The notes under the pieces: generated by a model
Databases searched by the model: none
Told to the model about the DNA's origin: nothing
Seen by the model: the letters and a program-made list of their open reading frames with translations, nothing else
Shown: positions 50,946 to 60,129 of the stretch, piece by piece
How the letters are laid out: each line of letters starts with the position of its first letter
Numbering within the stretch: the stretch's first letter is position 1
Made by a program: the position numbers and the translations under genes
Assembly: GCA_934746015.1 (NCBI GenBank)
Contig: CAKVEW010000001.1
Location: forward strand, 124,001 to 188,000
DNA: 64,000 nucleotides
DNA from: an uncultured Clostridium sp.
GTDB lineage: Bacteria; Bacillota; Clostridia; Clostridiales; Clostridiaceae
Direction: 5' to 3'

Positions 50946-51818
50946 TTATTTATTTTTCCAATCTCTATTTGTTAAATAGTTAATAAATGGTTCTCTTAAA
51001 TCATCCCTCTTTAATGCAAATTCTACTGTTGCTTGCAGGAAACCAAGCTTATCTCCTACATCATATCTTCTTCCTTCAAAGTTGTATGCATACATAGCTT
51101 CACTTTCTATTAAAGTTTGCAGAGCATCAGTAAGTTGTATTTCTCCACCTTTACCTGGTTTTGTATTCTGTAATATATCAAATATTTGAGGTGTTATTAT
51201 ATATCTACCTAAGATAGCTATGTTACTTGGTGCCTCTTCAATAGCTGGTTTTTCAACTAACTTCTTAACCTTATAAACTCTATCTTCTATATGAATTCCA
51301 TCTACTATACCATATTTATTAACTTCTTCCTTAGCTACTTCTTGAACACCTAATATTGAAGTCTTATATTCCTTGTAACAATCCATTAATTGCTTTAAAC
51401 ATGGAACTTCTGAATCAACAACATCATCACCTAATAGAACTGCAAAAGGCTCATTTCCAACAAAAGCTTTTGCACATAAAATTGCATGTCCTAGTCCTTT
51501 AGGTTCTTTTTGTCTTATATAATAAATATCAGCCATATCTGATACATGTCTTACTACATCTAAAAGTTCTTCTTTATTATTTTTTTCAAGTTCCATTTCA
51601 AGCTCTACAGACTTATCAAAATGGTCTTCTATACATTTTTTATTTCTTCCTGTGATTATTAAGATTTCTTCTATACCTGAAGCAACCGCTTCTTCAATAA
51701 TATACTGAATAGTTGGCTTATCAACTATTGGCAGCATTTCTTTTGGTTGAGCTTTAGTTGCTGGTAAAAACCTAGTACCAAGACCCGCTGCTGGTATAAT
51801 AGCTTTCCTTACTTTCAT
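50946..51818 (-). CDS. galU: UTP-glucose-1-phosphate uridylyltransferase
   Basis: 290 residues. Nucleotidyltransferase start [20 protein letters not shown] (5-24) followed by [20 protein letters not shown] near 106-115, LLGDDVV near 127-133 and VEKP near 188-191. It makes UDP-glucose for surface polysaccharide, teichoic-acid and glycolipid synthesis, which suits its place beside glycosyltransferase genes. It stands alone, with terminators on both sides. Confidence 0.93.
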   Translation of the reverse strand: MKVRKAIIPAAGLGTRFLPATKAQPKEMLPIVDKPTIQYIIEEAVASGIEEILIITGRNKKCIEDHFDKSVELEMELEKNNKEELLDVVRHVSDMADIYYIRQKEPKGLGHAILCAKAFVGNEPFAVLLGDDVVDSEVPCLKQLMDCYKEYKTSILGVQEVAKEEVNKYGIVDGIHIEDRVYKVKKLVEKPAIEEAPSNIAILGRYIITPQIFDILQNTKPGKGGEIQLTDALQTLIESEAMYAYNFEGRRYDVGDKLGFLQATVEFALKRDDLREPFINYLTNRDWKNK

Positions 51819-51885
51819 ATTTATCCCTCACATCCATATATATTTTACATAATATAACATATATTATTTTATCACATTAAAATAA

Positions 51886-51920
51886 ATAGTTCAATTCACC
51901 CATTAGGTAAATTGAACTAT
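51886..51920 (-). terminator. terminator after acyltransferase gene
   Basis: Stem of about 13 bp AGTTCAATTCACC / GGTAAATTGAACT with one mismatch, loop CATTA, followed by a T-rich run on the minus strand. Confidence 0.8.
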
Positions 51921-51954
51921 TTTACTATTTTAATAAACTTTAGTAATATTTAAT

Positions 51955-52845
51955 CTATCTAATACTTTTTATAAATTTAATAAACTTTTCATGATCTACA
52001 GCAAAATTTCCAGAAACCTTAGCTTCATCATTTAAATTTTTTGTTACAACAGAACCAAGGCTTACACTTACCTTTTTACCTAGTACAAGTCCATTAGAAA
52101 TTGTTGCACCTAATCCAACCCAAGAATCCTCTCCTAAAATTGTTCTTCCACCAAAAGTTGTTCTAGAAGCAATTAAACATCTACATCCTATTTTAACTCC
52201 ATGTTCAATATGAACTAAATTATCTAGTTTAGAATAATCACCTATTACAGTATTATCCCAGGTATAGAGAGCCTTATCTATACATGAATTATACTGAACT
52301 TCAACATTGTTACCAATTATTACTCCACCACAATGATTTACATTCATTATTATTCCATCAACTCTCTTATATTCAAAGCCTTCTCCACCTAATATAACCC
52401 CTGCTCTTATAATGCTATTATCTCCAATTACAGTATTTTCTCTAATTACCACAAAATCTTCTATTATAACATTATTGCCAATAGCAACATTATTTTTACT
52501 TATTGATGATAATTTGCTTATATTACAACCTTCTCCAATAGTAGTATTAAAAATTTTTCTCTTATAACCATCCTTAGTAGATAGTATATTATGTAATTTA
52601 AAATAATCAGCTCTTGGATTATTTGAAACAATTATCCCATACCTATCTTTAAGCTTTTCACCTAATTCTTTAGTAGTAATTAAAGCACTTATCTTATCAC
52701 TTAAACTTTTAATATATTTTTCACTTTCAATAAAGGTAAGAATTTTTTCATCACACTCTGCTCCTGCAAGACCTAGACTAGTAAATTCCTCATCTTTTAA
52801 TAAAGATAATCCTTCTAATAAATTATTAACTTCACTTAATAGCAT
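51955..52845 (-). CDS. LpxD-like left-handed beta-helix acyltransferase
   Basis: 296 residues. A short N-terminal domain (1-90) precedes a hexapeptide-repeat beta-helix (about 95-275) seen as tandem isoleucine/valine-rich turns (IGNNVIIEDFVVIRENTVIGD and following). Histidine in LVHIEHGVKIG (near 214) is a candidate catalytic base. The layout resembles LpxD, the lipid A acyltransferase, but this organism makes no lipid A. Placed directly after a glycosyltransferase (21 nt), it probably acylates a surface sugar. The acyl donor and acceptor are unknown. Confidence 0.72.
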   Translation of the reverse strand: MLLSEVNNLLEGLSLLKDEEFTSLGLAGAECDEKILTFIESEKYIKSLSDKISALITTKELGEKLKDRYGIIVSNNPRADYFKLHNILSTKDGYKRKIFNTTIGEGCNISKLSSISKNNVAIGNNVIIEDFVVIRENTVIGDNSIIRAGVILGGEGFEYKRVDGIIMNVNHCGGVIIGNNVEVQYNSCIDKALYTWDNTVIGDYSKLDNLVHIEHGVKIGCRCLIASRTTFGGRTILGEDSWVGLGATISNGLVLGKKVSVSLGSVVTKNLNDEAKVSGNFAVDHEKFIKFIKSIR

Positions 52846-52866
52846 AACCTTCTCCTAATTCTCTAC

Positions 52867-53889
52867 TTATCTAGATATTTTTTTATTACTTTCTTCTATA
52901 CTTTTACTTTTAAAAATGTAGAAATTAAATAAACCTAATATAAATCCAATTCCATATGAAATGTGTAAGATTGGAAATGTTACAAATAAATAAGGGAACT
53001 GTTTAAAAGTTTTCTTCTTACATATTTTAATACTGAAAGCAGAATCTAAAATTAAATATAGAAGTATTGTTAATAAATATCCTACTAAAATAAATTTTGA
53101 AAAAATGCTTGCAATTCCTCCAAATAATAAAAATAAAACAAACATAAGTGGTATTAAATGCCTAACTGAAGCTGGCTTATTGTGTTTTTGAATAACTCTA
53201 ACTTTCCAAAATCCGTATTGATAGTATTGCCTCCATAATTTTCTAAAATCACCTCTGCTATAATATGTTGACTTTATTTTAGGATTTAATAATATTTTTT
53301 TACCACTCTTTTGAACTCTAAAATTTAATTCATCATCTTGGTTTCTAACTAACTCTTCATCAAACAAACCTATTTCTGTAATAAAATTTCTATCATAGGC
53401 TCCAAAACCTACTGTGTCTACAAAGGCTTCCTTTTCTGAATATCTAAATAAAGCATTTCCTACACCGAATGGACAGCTCATAGCCTCTGCTATAGCTTCC
53501 CCCTTAATACTGTCATTAACTGTAGTTATTAAACCTCCAGCACATCCTACGTCTTTGTTTTCTAGAGCTAAAACATTTTCTTTCACAAAATCTTTATCAG
53601 CATAAGCATGAGCTCCAAATATAATAATTATATCTGATTTACTTTGCCTAATTCCAAGATTCATCCCAGCAGGTGCTGATAATTTTATATTATCAATTAG
53701 AACTATATTTTTATGTTTCTTCGCCATTTCATTTATTATGCCTCTAGTATTATCTGTTGACATTCCATCAGCTATAATTATTTCTATTAATTCCTCAGGG
53801 TAGCTTTGATTCAAAAAAGAATCTATACATTGTTTTATATAATTTTCTTCATTCCTACAAGGAATAATAATTGAAACTGTTTTATTCAC
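52867..53889 (-). CDS. family 2 glycosyltransferase
   Basis: 340 residues. GT-A fold start VSIIIPCRNEENYIKQCIDS (5-24), DGMSTDNT near 41-48, metal-binding FGAHAYADKD near 91-100 and acceptor-site DDELNFRVQKSGKK near 182-195. Two or three C-terminal membrane helices (about 245-325) suggest action at the membrane on a lipid-linked sugar. Resembles ExoA-type succinoglycan transferases. It lies just upstream of the acyltransferase gene on the same strand. Confidence 0.85.
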   Translation of the reverse strand: MNKTVSIIIPCRNEENYIKQCIDSFLNQSYPEELIEIIIADGMSTDNTRGIINEMAKKHKNIVLIDNIKLSAPAGMNLGIRQSKSDIIIIFGAHAYADKDFVKENVLALENKDVGCAGGLITTVNDSIKGEAIAEAMSCPFGVGNALFRYSEKEAFVDTVGFGAYDRNFITEIGLFDEELVRNQDDELNFRVQKSGKKILLNPKIKSTYYSRGDFRKLWRQYYQYGFWKVRVIQKHNKPASVRHLIPLMFVLFLLFGGIASIFSKFILVGYLLTILLYLILDSAFSIKICKKKTFKQFPYLFVTFPILHISYGIGFILGLFNFYIFKSKSIEESNKKISR

Positions 53890-54128
53890 AACTACAACTC
53901 CTAACCATTTTAATTATATGTTAAATTCATCTATTAATTATATCATACTAATAAATTTAAACAATAAATTGAATTTTTATTTATTTTACAGAAATTTAAA
54001 ATAGTATTTCATTGAAGGATTTCTTTCATTATGTTAATATATTTGAGTATTATTAAATACTTATTTAAAAAAATGCATATTTTTTTGCCAAATATTAAAT
54101 ATACATGTAAATTACGGAGGAAGAAATA

Positions 54129-55409
54129 ATGAAGAAAAGTACAAAAGATTCTATTATAGTAGGCTTTGCTCTATTTTCAATGTTTTTTGGAGCAGGTAAT
54201 TTAATATTTCCTGCATTTTTAGGAAAGACCATAGGAGATCAATACCTTTTAGGTATTATAGGATTTATACTAACTGGAGTAGGATTACCGCTTTTAGCAA
54301 TAATGGCTTGTTCCAAAGGTGATGGAAGCTTTAAGTCTATTGCAAGTAAGGTAAGTCCAAAATTTGCAGTTATTTTTACTGCTATATTATTTATAGCAAT
54401 TGGACCTATGCTTGCAATTCCTAGAACTGCAGCAACTACATTTGAATTAACAATAAGCCCATTTTTCACTGGTATATCTCCCTTTATTGCAATGACTATA
54501 TATTTTGTAATTAATTTATTCTTTGTTTTAGGAAAGACATCTATAATTGATGCTATTGGTAAGTATTTAACTCCTTCATTAATGATAATATTATTTATTT
54601 TAATAATTAAAGGCTTAATTATGCCTATTGGTAATGTTGTAGAAACTAATGCAATTAATGTTTTCCCTAATTCCTTATTAGAAGGATATCAAACAATGGA
54701 TGCTATAGCTGCTCTTTTATTTGCTGGTATGATAACAACCTCTTTAAAATCTAAAGGATATAAAGATAAAGAAATGCCATCAATGATTGTAAAATCAAGC
54801 TTAATTGCTATATTAGGACTAGCTTTCGTTTATGGTGGATTAACTTACATTGGTGCTCAAACAATTGGAATAGCTCCAGCTGAAATAAGCAAAATTAATT
54901 TATTAATATTAATATCTAAAAATATTTTAGGGAATATTGGACCAATTATTATAGGAATAGCAATGGGACTAGCATGCTTAACTACCTCTATAGGTTTAAT
55001 AACTTCAGGAGCAAATTTCTTTGAGAGAATATCCAATGGCAAATTATCCTTTAAGCTTAACGCAATAATAATATCTATTGTAAGCTTAGGTATAGCTACT
55101 CTTGGAGTTGATAATATAGTTGTTTTATCAGTTCCAATTTTAAATGTACTTTACCCAGTTTCAATTACACTTATTGGAACTACACTTTTATCTAAATACA
55201 TTAACAATAATAAAGCAATTAGATTTGGGGTATATACATCATTAGTATTTGGTATTTTATCTGCAATTCCTGGAATAAACTTAAACTTTATTCCTTTAGC
55301 TGAAATTGGCTTTGGTTGGCTTATTCCAACAGTGCTTGTTATAGTAATTAGCAATATTATCTTTACTATAAAAGATACTGAAGAACCACAATTTGAATTA
55401 GGTGAATAA
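54129..55409 (+). CDS. brnQ: branched-chain amino acid transporter BrnQ
   Basis: 426 residues, about twelve transmembrane helices. MFFGAGNLIFPAFLG near 18-32 is the hallmark of the BrnQ/LIVCS family, sodium-coupled uptake of leucine, isoleucine and valine. GGAGG lies just before the ATG. It is transcribed alone. Confidence 0.93.
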   Translation: MKKSTKDSIIVGFALFSMFFGAGNLIFPAFLGKTIGDQYLLGIIGFILTGVGLPLLAIMACSKGDGSFKSIASKVSPKFAVIFTAILFIAIGPMLAIPRTAATTFELTISPFFTGISPFIAMTIYFVINLFFVLGKTSIIDAIGKYLTPSLMIILFILIIKGLIMPIGNVVETNAINVFPNSLLEGYQTMDAIAALLFAGMITTSLKSKGYKDKEMPSMIVKSSLIAILGLAFVYGGLTYIGAQTIGIAPAEISKINLLILISKNILGNIGPIIIGIAMGLACLTTSIGLITSGANFFERISNGKLSFKLNAIIISIVSLGIATLGVDNIVVLSVPILNVLYPVSITLIGTTLLSKYINNNKAIRFGVYTSLVFGILSAIPGINLNFIPLAEIGFGWLIPTVLVIVISNIIFTIKDTEEPQFELGE

Positions 55410-55416
55410 AAAAGGA

Positions 55417-55474
55417 TATAGAAGAGGTTAGATGGAAACTCCTTGATGAGTCTACATCTAACCTCTTCTATATT
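55417..55474. terminator. bidirectional terminator between brnQ and ABC permease
   Basis: Perfect 19-bp stem (55417-55435 and 55456-55474; arms begin ATATAGAAGAGGTTAG and end CTAACCTCTTCTATAT) with a 20-nt loop. Six T residues follow on the minus strand, so it best serves the ABC permease operon. Confidence 0.88.
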
Positions 55475-55527
55475 CAGACTTACCTTTTACTTTAAACTTG
55501 CTCTTCTTGGTAGATACTTCTTACTTA

Positions 55528-56550
55528 TTAATAATATACATCTTTTTTTACTTTTTTAAAGTTTCTAAATATATAATATGCTATTATACTCACCACAATA
55601 ATAATTAGCAGTCTTATAAGTGCTAGCTCATAAACTCCTAAGCTGTTTTTAAAATACATCTCATCTACAAAACTGCTTATATATGGAGCGCTAACTACTC
55701 CAGCAATGGTTATTATCATAAAATTTGCTACCTTTTTAGGAAAGCTTAAAATAATTCCTTCATTCATATTTTCCACTAACATTTTATTTGTTAATATTTT
55801 AGAAATAAAAATTAACAATATCCCTATAAGTACGAATACTGTTGACATAGCTATAATCTGTAAAGCAGTTATACTATTTCCTATGCTTGTACCACCTATA
55901 TACTCAATTAATCCATTATAAATATATCTTAATCCACGTACCTCACCATATGAGTAATAACTTAATAATTCACTAAAGTTAAATAATAAGAAAATTAAAT
56001 ATATAAAAGAAATAACTGCTGCTGCAATCAAATAATAAAGATTAGCAAAAATACTATCTAGTATAGCTAAAACTCCTATAGTTATAGTCGATATACTAAT
56101 TATTCTTATAACATCTAAAATAACTATTTTATAAAAATCAGTAATATATATTAGAATATCATAATATTGAATATAATTTTTAATAATCACAGATATAAAA
56201 ATTGCAATATAAATAATAACTGAAATTACCATTATTATAAATTCCCTTTTTCTAATATCCAACCTTGAAAATGGTCCTGATAAAAAGGTAGACCACTTTT
56301 TTCTTTTAAATACTCCAACTGTTATCATATATACAATCCCTATATAAGCAATTAGCAATAGTACTCCACCATAAGAAACAATAAATCTTATATTCATTTG
56401 ATTATAAAGATATTGATTTATATCAAAACTAAAGTAATTACTACTTGATATTAAAATCATTATAAAAGCTGATATATAAACCATACATAAGGGAAGAAAA
56501 ATATTAGCATCTCCTTGATATAATAAATTATTATTTAAATACTTCTTCAT
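55528..56550 (-). CDS. ABC transporter permease (YtrC/YtrD-like)
   Basis: 340 residues with about eight hydrophobic helices. It lies after a GntR-family regulator and an ATPase, the layout of the ytr operon of bacilli that responds to cell-wall antibiotics or lipid II stress. Its start overlaps the ATPase gene by 20 nt. Substrate unknown. Confidence 0.72.
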   Translation of the reverse strand: MKKYLNNNLLYQGDANIFLPLCMVYISAFIMILISSSNYFSFDINQYLYNQMNIRFIVSYGGVLLLIAYIGIVYMITVGVFKRKKWSTFLSGPFSRLDIRKREFIIMVISVIIYIAIFISVIIKNYIQYYDILIYITDFYKIVILDVIRIISISTITIGVLAILDSIFANLYYLIAAAVISFIYLIFLLFNFSELLSYYSYGEVRGLRYIYNGLIEYIGGTSIGNSITALQIIAMSTVFVLIGILLIFISKILTNKMLVENMNEGIILSFPKKVANFMIITIAGVVSAPYISSFVDEMYFKNSLGVYELALIRLLIIIVVSIIAYYIFRNFKKVKKDVYY

Positions 56551-57427
56551 TGCTAACCTTCCCTTCTATCCTATTTATAAATACCTCTTCTAAGCTTAAA
56601 TCTATTTCCTCTATAAATAAAGGATTAAACTTCTTAACATATTCTATAAACTTATCTTCGTTATCTTCTATTACTATAGTAAATACCCTTCCAACTTGAG
56701 AAATATTAAATATTCCCGGGAAATATAAATCTTCTTCATATACAGGCATATCAAAGGCAATTTGTATCTTCTTAATATTTCTCTTTATATTATCTAAGGT
56801 GTTATGATATTCAACCTTTCCTTCATTTAATATTAAAACATCATCACATATTCTTTCTAGTTCCCCTAAGTTATGTGAACTAATAATAACTGATTTATTA
56901 CCATTAGATACTTCTTCCATTATTATTTTAAGGACCTTTTCCTTTAATATTGGATCTAAACCTGAAGTTGGTTCATCTAAAACTAACAATTCAGCATTTA
57001 AAGAAAAGGCAATCATTAAATTCACCCTCATCTTCATACCTTTAGATAACTGCAGAAATCTTTTATTAAGAGGAATCTTAAATATTTTATTAATACTATA
57101 AAACCTTTCTTCATTAAAGTCTGGATATAAACCTTTATAGAAATTAACTATTTCTCTTAATGTAATTAAATAAAAACTATTATGTTCATCTGGGACAAAG
57201 GCTATTTTTCTCTTAACACTTGGATTATCATATATTTCTTCACCATTATAAAGTACTACTCCTTCTGTTCCTTTATAAATACCAACAATACCTTTTATCA
57301 AGGAAGTTTTTCCTACACCACTAGGGCCTACTATACCTAGTACTTTTCCATTTTCTAAGGAAAAGCTTATATTATCTAATGTATTAAACTCTCCATAACC
57401 AAAAGAGTAATTCTTAAGCTCCAACAT
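56531..57427 (-). CDS. ABC transporter ATP-binding protein (YtrB-like)
   Basis: 298 residues. Walker A GPSGVGKTS near 34-42, signature LSKGMKMRV near 127-135, Walker B LLVLDEPTSGLD near 147-158 and SSHN. A C-terminal extension (about 210-298) contacts its permease, as in YtrB/BcrA-type exporters. Its ATG overlaps the regulator stop by one base (TAATG). Confidence 0.85.
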   Translation of the reverse strand: MLELKNYSFGYGEFNTLDNISFSLENGKVLGIVGPSGVGKTSLIKGIVGIYKGTEGVVLYNGEEIYDNPSVKRKIAFVPDEHNSFYLITLREIVNFYKGLYPDFNEERFYSINKIFKIPLNKRFLQLSKGMKMRVNLMIAFSLNAELLVLDEPTSGLDPILKEKVLKIIMEEVSNGNKSVIISSHNLGELERICDDVLILNEGKVEYHNTLDNIKRNIKKIQIAFDMPVYEEDLYFPGIFNISQVGRVFTIVIEDNEDKFIEYVKKFNPLFIEEIDLSLEEVFINRIEGKVSNEEVFK

Positions 57428-57810
57428 TATACTTCCCCCTTCATATCCCTATATTCTTTACTTAATAATGAAATTAAATCTTTTTCTCCTAATCCTAAAT
57501 AATTTGCTTCTAATATAATTCTTTTAAAATCAATTATTATATTATCTAATTTTTCCTTGGAAATATTTGTGCTATACTCCTTAGATATAAAAGTACCCCT
57601 TCCTCTTATAACTTCAACTATATTTTCTTTTTCAAGTTCAATATAAGCCTTACTAACAGTATTAGGATTTATAGTTAAAAGGGTAGATAGTTCCCTAACT
57701 GAAGGTAACTTATCACCTGCTTTAAGCACTCCCTTAAGTATAAGTTCCTTAATTCCAACTATAACCTGCTCATAAATTGGAGTACTAATCCTTGCATCTA
57801 TCTTTAACAT
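57427..57810 (-). CDS. GntR-family regulator (YtrA-like)
   Basis: 127 residues: winged helix (about 10-75) with SVRELSTLLTINPNTVSKAYIELEKENIV and FISKE, then a short C-terminal helical part, as in the YtrA subgroup. Such proteins repress their own operon. A matching palindrome lies upstream of the operon (58445-58477). Transcribed with the ABC genes that follow. Confidence 0.85.
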   Translation of the reverse strand: MLKIDARISTPIYEQVIVGIKELILKGVLKAGDKLPSVRELSTLLTINPNTVSKAYIELEKENIVEVIRGRGTFISKEYSTNISKEKLDNIIIDFKRIILEANYLGLGEKDLISLLSKEYRDMKGEV

Positions 57811-57830
57811 AAACTCACCTCAATTTTAGG

Positions 57831-58412
57831 CTATTGATAAACTACTGAATAATAATCAACTACAAATCCTTCGCCTTCATCTACAACTACTAAATATATA
57901 GTTAATGGACTTTCTTGATCATTGTATATATTCTTAACTGTCCCATCTTCATTAACATAAGATTTATCAAAGTTATTATTGTATCCACCATAACCCTCTA
58001 ACCTATATACCCTTGGATTATTATCTCTTTTATAGTTAGATATACTATTATAAGAATACTCATAATTATTCTTTAAATTTGTAAGAGAATTATAATCTAC
58101 TTCTTTCATTTCATAACTATATAACACAGGTACTTGCTCTGAGATATATCTATGCCCATAGCCTTCACCTATATACAATCTATATCTTTTAGATATGCTC
58201 TCTAAAAATTCTCTTGTGGGTAAGCTATAGTAACCATTGTCATCCCTTACCATCTCAAAGCTATTAATATATCCTATAAAATTAACTATTGCCTCTTCTG
58301 GCCTTTCAAAGTTTTCCTTTTTTTCATATAATCCTTTTCTCTTACCAAATGCGGATACTATAAAAAAAGCTAAAACAACAGCAGCAACAGCTAAAAATGT
58401 TGACTTTTTCAT
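57831..58412 (-). CDS. exported protein of unknown function, first gene of ytr-like operon
   Basis: 193 residues. A signal anchor (4-22, LAVAAVVLAFFIVSAFG) precedes a Tyr/Asn-rich extracellular domain. Its gene comes 20 nt before the GntR-type regulator, so it is probably part of the same regulated operon, perhaps as the sensor or accessory part of the ABC system. No family recognised. AGGAGGAATAG precedes the ATG. Confidence 0.65.
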   Translation of the reverse strand: MKKSTFLAVAAVVLAFFIVSAFGKRKGLYEKKENFERPEEAIVNFIGYINSFEMVRDDNGYYSLPTREFLESISKRYRLYIGEGYGHRYISEQVPVLYSYEMKEVDYNSLTNLKNNYEYSYNSISNYKRDNNPRVYRLEGYGGYNNNFDKSYVNEDGTVKNIYNDQESPLTIYLVVVDEGEGFVVDYYSVVYQ

Positions 58413-58444
58413 ATCTATTCCTCCTAAAGAATAAAATAAAAAAC

Positions 58445-58477
58445 ACTAAGTGTACTATAATAAATAGTACACTTAGT
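58445..58477. promoter_or_regulatory. palindrome after the -10 of the ytr-like operon (operator or attenuator)
   Basis: A perfect 14-bp inverted repeat ACTAAGTGTACTAT / ATAGTACACTTAGT (loop AATAA) sits directly after a minus-strand promoter (TATAAT ending near 58481, TTGTGT 17 nt further). It is followed on the minus strand by TTTTTTATTTTATT before the ribosome site of the operon. It may bind the YtrA-like repressor, or act as an early terminator. Confidence 0.55.
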
Positions 58478-58683
58478 ATTATATGGAATAATTTATTCTT
58501 ACACAATTAATTTTTTCTTAATATTAAATTAATATTTATATGATAATATTCTTAATTATGATTATTACAATTATTATAGTATATTAGTTACATTGACATA
58601 TAGATTTGTGCTACGTATAATTAATACGTTAATAATATTTACATTAATAATATTTAGGAAAATATCCCGAAAGGAGTATAAAA

Positions 58684-60081
58684 ATGAATAATATAAAAAA
58701 ATTTTTATTTACCAAAGCCAATTTATTATACTGCCTAGTTACAGTTATGATGCTTTCAACAATAGCAATAATCTCACCCTATACAACGGAATTGAATGTT
58801 TTACTTTTGTTGTGGGGTGGAATTTATTTTATATATGATTTTTTTAATAAAAAAACTTGTTTAAATTCAAGACATAAAATTTTTCTAATAATATATATGA
58901 TTATATTTGCAATAAGTATCATAGTAAACTTCAAAAATAATCCTATGGATAATATTAAAACTTTTGTATATACTGGATTTTTCTTGTTTGTTTTGTATTC
59001 ATATGATTCTAAGGGTAATTCTGTTAAAAATGCTTCAAATGAGCTTATAAATATTAATAATATAGTTATTTTTATTAGTTCAATCACTGGATTAATAGCT
59101 TTATTTATGTTTATTTCTCTTATCCAGTTTACCTATAATGATATAACTCAAGGATTCGTATATCCAAAATCACCTGCTTTATGGGGATTATATGTAAATC
59201 CAAACTCTGGTGGCATGGTTGCAACACTTTCAATTATATTAACTGTATCTAATATATATTTATATAAACATTCTTCTAAAAGAATTTTATCAAAATTTAC
59301 TTTTTCATACTACATATTTAACATAATAATACAATGGTTATACTTAGTATTATGTAATTCAAGAGGGGCAACACTATCACTTTTATCTGCAATATTATTT
59401 ATAACATTTTATAAATCATATAATAAATTTAATTTAAGATTTAAAGTATTTAAATCTGTTATCTTTGCTTTACTAATATCATTTGTAGTAGCAATTGGTT
59501 ATACTACACTAAACACATTATCTAAAACAACTTTAGCCTATATTCCACAATACGTTGAAAAAATATCTTCCAATAGCAATATTAACTCAGATAGCGAAGA
59601 AGATATAGAGATCACTTTAGACAGAGAAATACAAAGTGGACATATTTCAACTGGTAGAGCAGAAATATGGAGTTATGGATTAAATACATTAAAACTTAGT
59701 CCTTTATTCGGACACGGTCCTGGAAATATTGGTCTTGCAAAACAACAATTATATCCAAATGATACTTCTAAATATGTTACTACAAATAATATGCATAATG
59801 GCTATATACAAATTTTATTAGCAAATGGAATATTAGGTCTCGCAACCTTTTCAATTTTCATTATTCTTATAGCTAAAGACTCTTTAAAAGTTATATTTAT
59901 TAGAAAAAGTTACATAGATTTAGATGAAAGAAATTTGACTGTATTAATATTAGCTCCAATATTAGCTATTGCTGTAAATGGAATGTTTGAAAATGTTATA
60001 TTACTTACTCAAAGTTATATTACTACACTACTTTGGATATACATGGGATACCTATCTCTCTCTATAGATAAGGTAAGCTAA
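58684..60081 (+). CDS. O-antigen ligase-like membrane protein
   Basis: 465 residues with about eleven membrane helices. The conserved loop region RGATLSLLSAILFI (near 225-238) and the later ISTGRAEIWSYGLNTL and LFGHGPGNIGLAKQ near 320-350 match the O-antigen ligase/polymerase (Wzy/WaaL) family, whose long external loop holds the active site. In a Gram-positive it should join or polymerise surface glycans. GAAAGGAG precedes the ATG. It faces away from the ABC operon and converges on the polysaccharide cluster. Confidence 0.8.
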   Translation: MNNIKKFLFTKANLLYCLVTVMMLSTIAIISPYTTELNVLLLLWGGIYFIYDFFNKKTCLNSRHKIFLIIYMIIFAISIIVNFKNNPMDNIKTFVYTGFFLFVLYSYDSKGNSVKNASNELININNIVIFISSITGLIALFMFISLIQFTYNDITQGFVYPKSPALWGLYVNPNSGGMVATLSIILTVSNIYLYKHSSKRILSKFTFSYYIFNIIIQWLYLVLCNSRGATLSLLSAILFITFYKSYNKFNLRFKVFKSVIFALLISFVVAIGYTTLNTLSKTTLAYIPQYVEKISSNSNINSDSEEDIEITLDREIQSGHISTGRAEIWSYGLNTLKLSPLFGHGPGNIGLAKQQLYPNDTSKYVTTNNMHNGYIQILLANGILGLATFSIFIILIAKDSLKVIFIRKSYIDLDERNLTVLILAPILAIAVNGMFENVILLTQSYITTLLWIYMGYLSLSIDKVS

Positions 60082-60119
60082 AAAATAAGGAACTGTCAAA
60101 AAGACAGTTCCTTATTTTT
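60081..60119. terminator. bidirectional terminator between O-antigen ligase-like and Gfo/Idh/MocA genes
   Basis: Perfect 17-bp stem AAAAATAAGGAACTGTC / GACAGTTCCTTATTTTT with loop AAAAA, T-tracts on both strands, between convergent genes. Confidence 0.93.
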
Positions 60120-60129
60120 TATTCAAATT

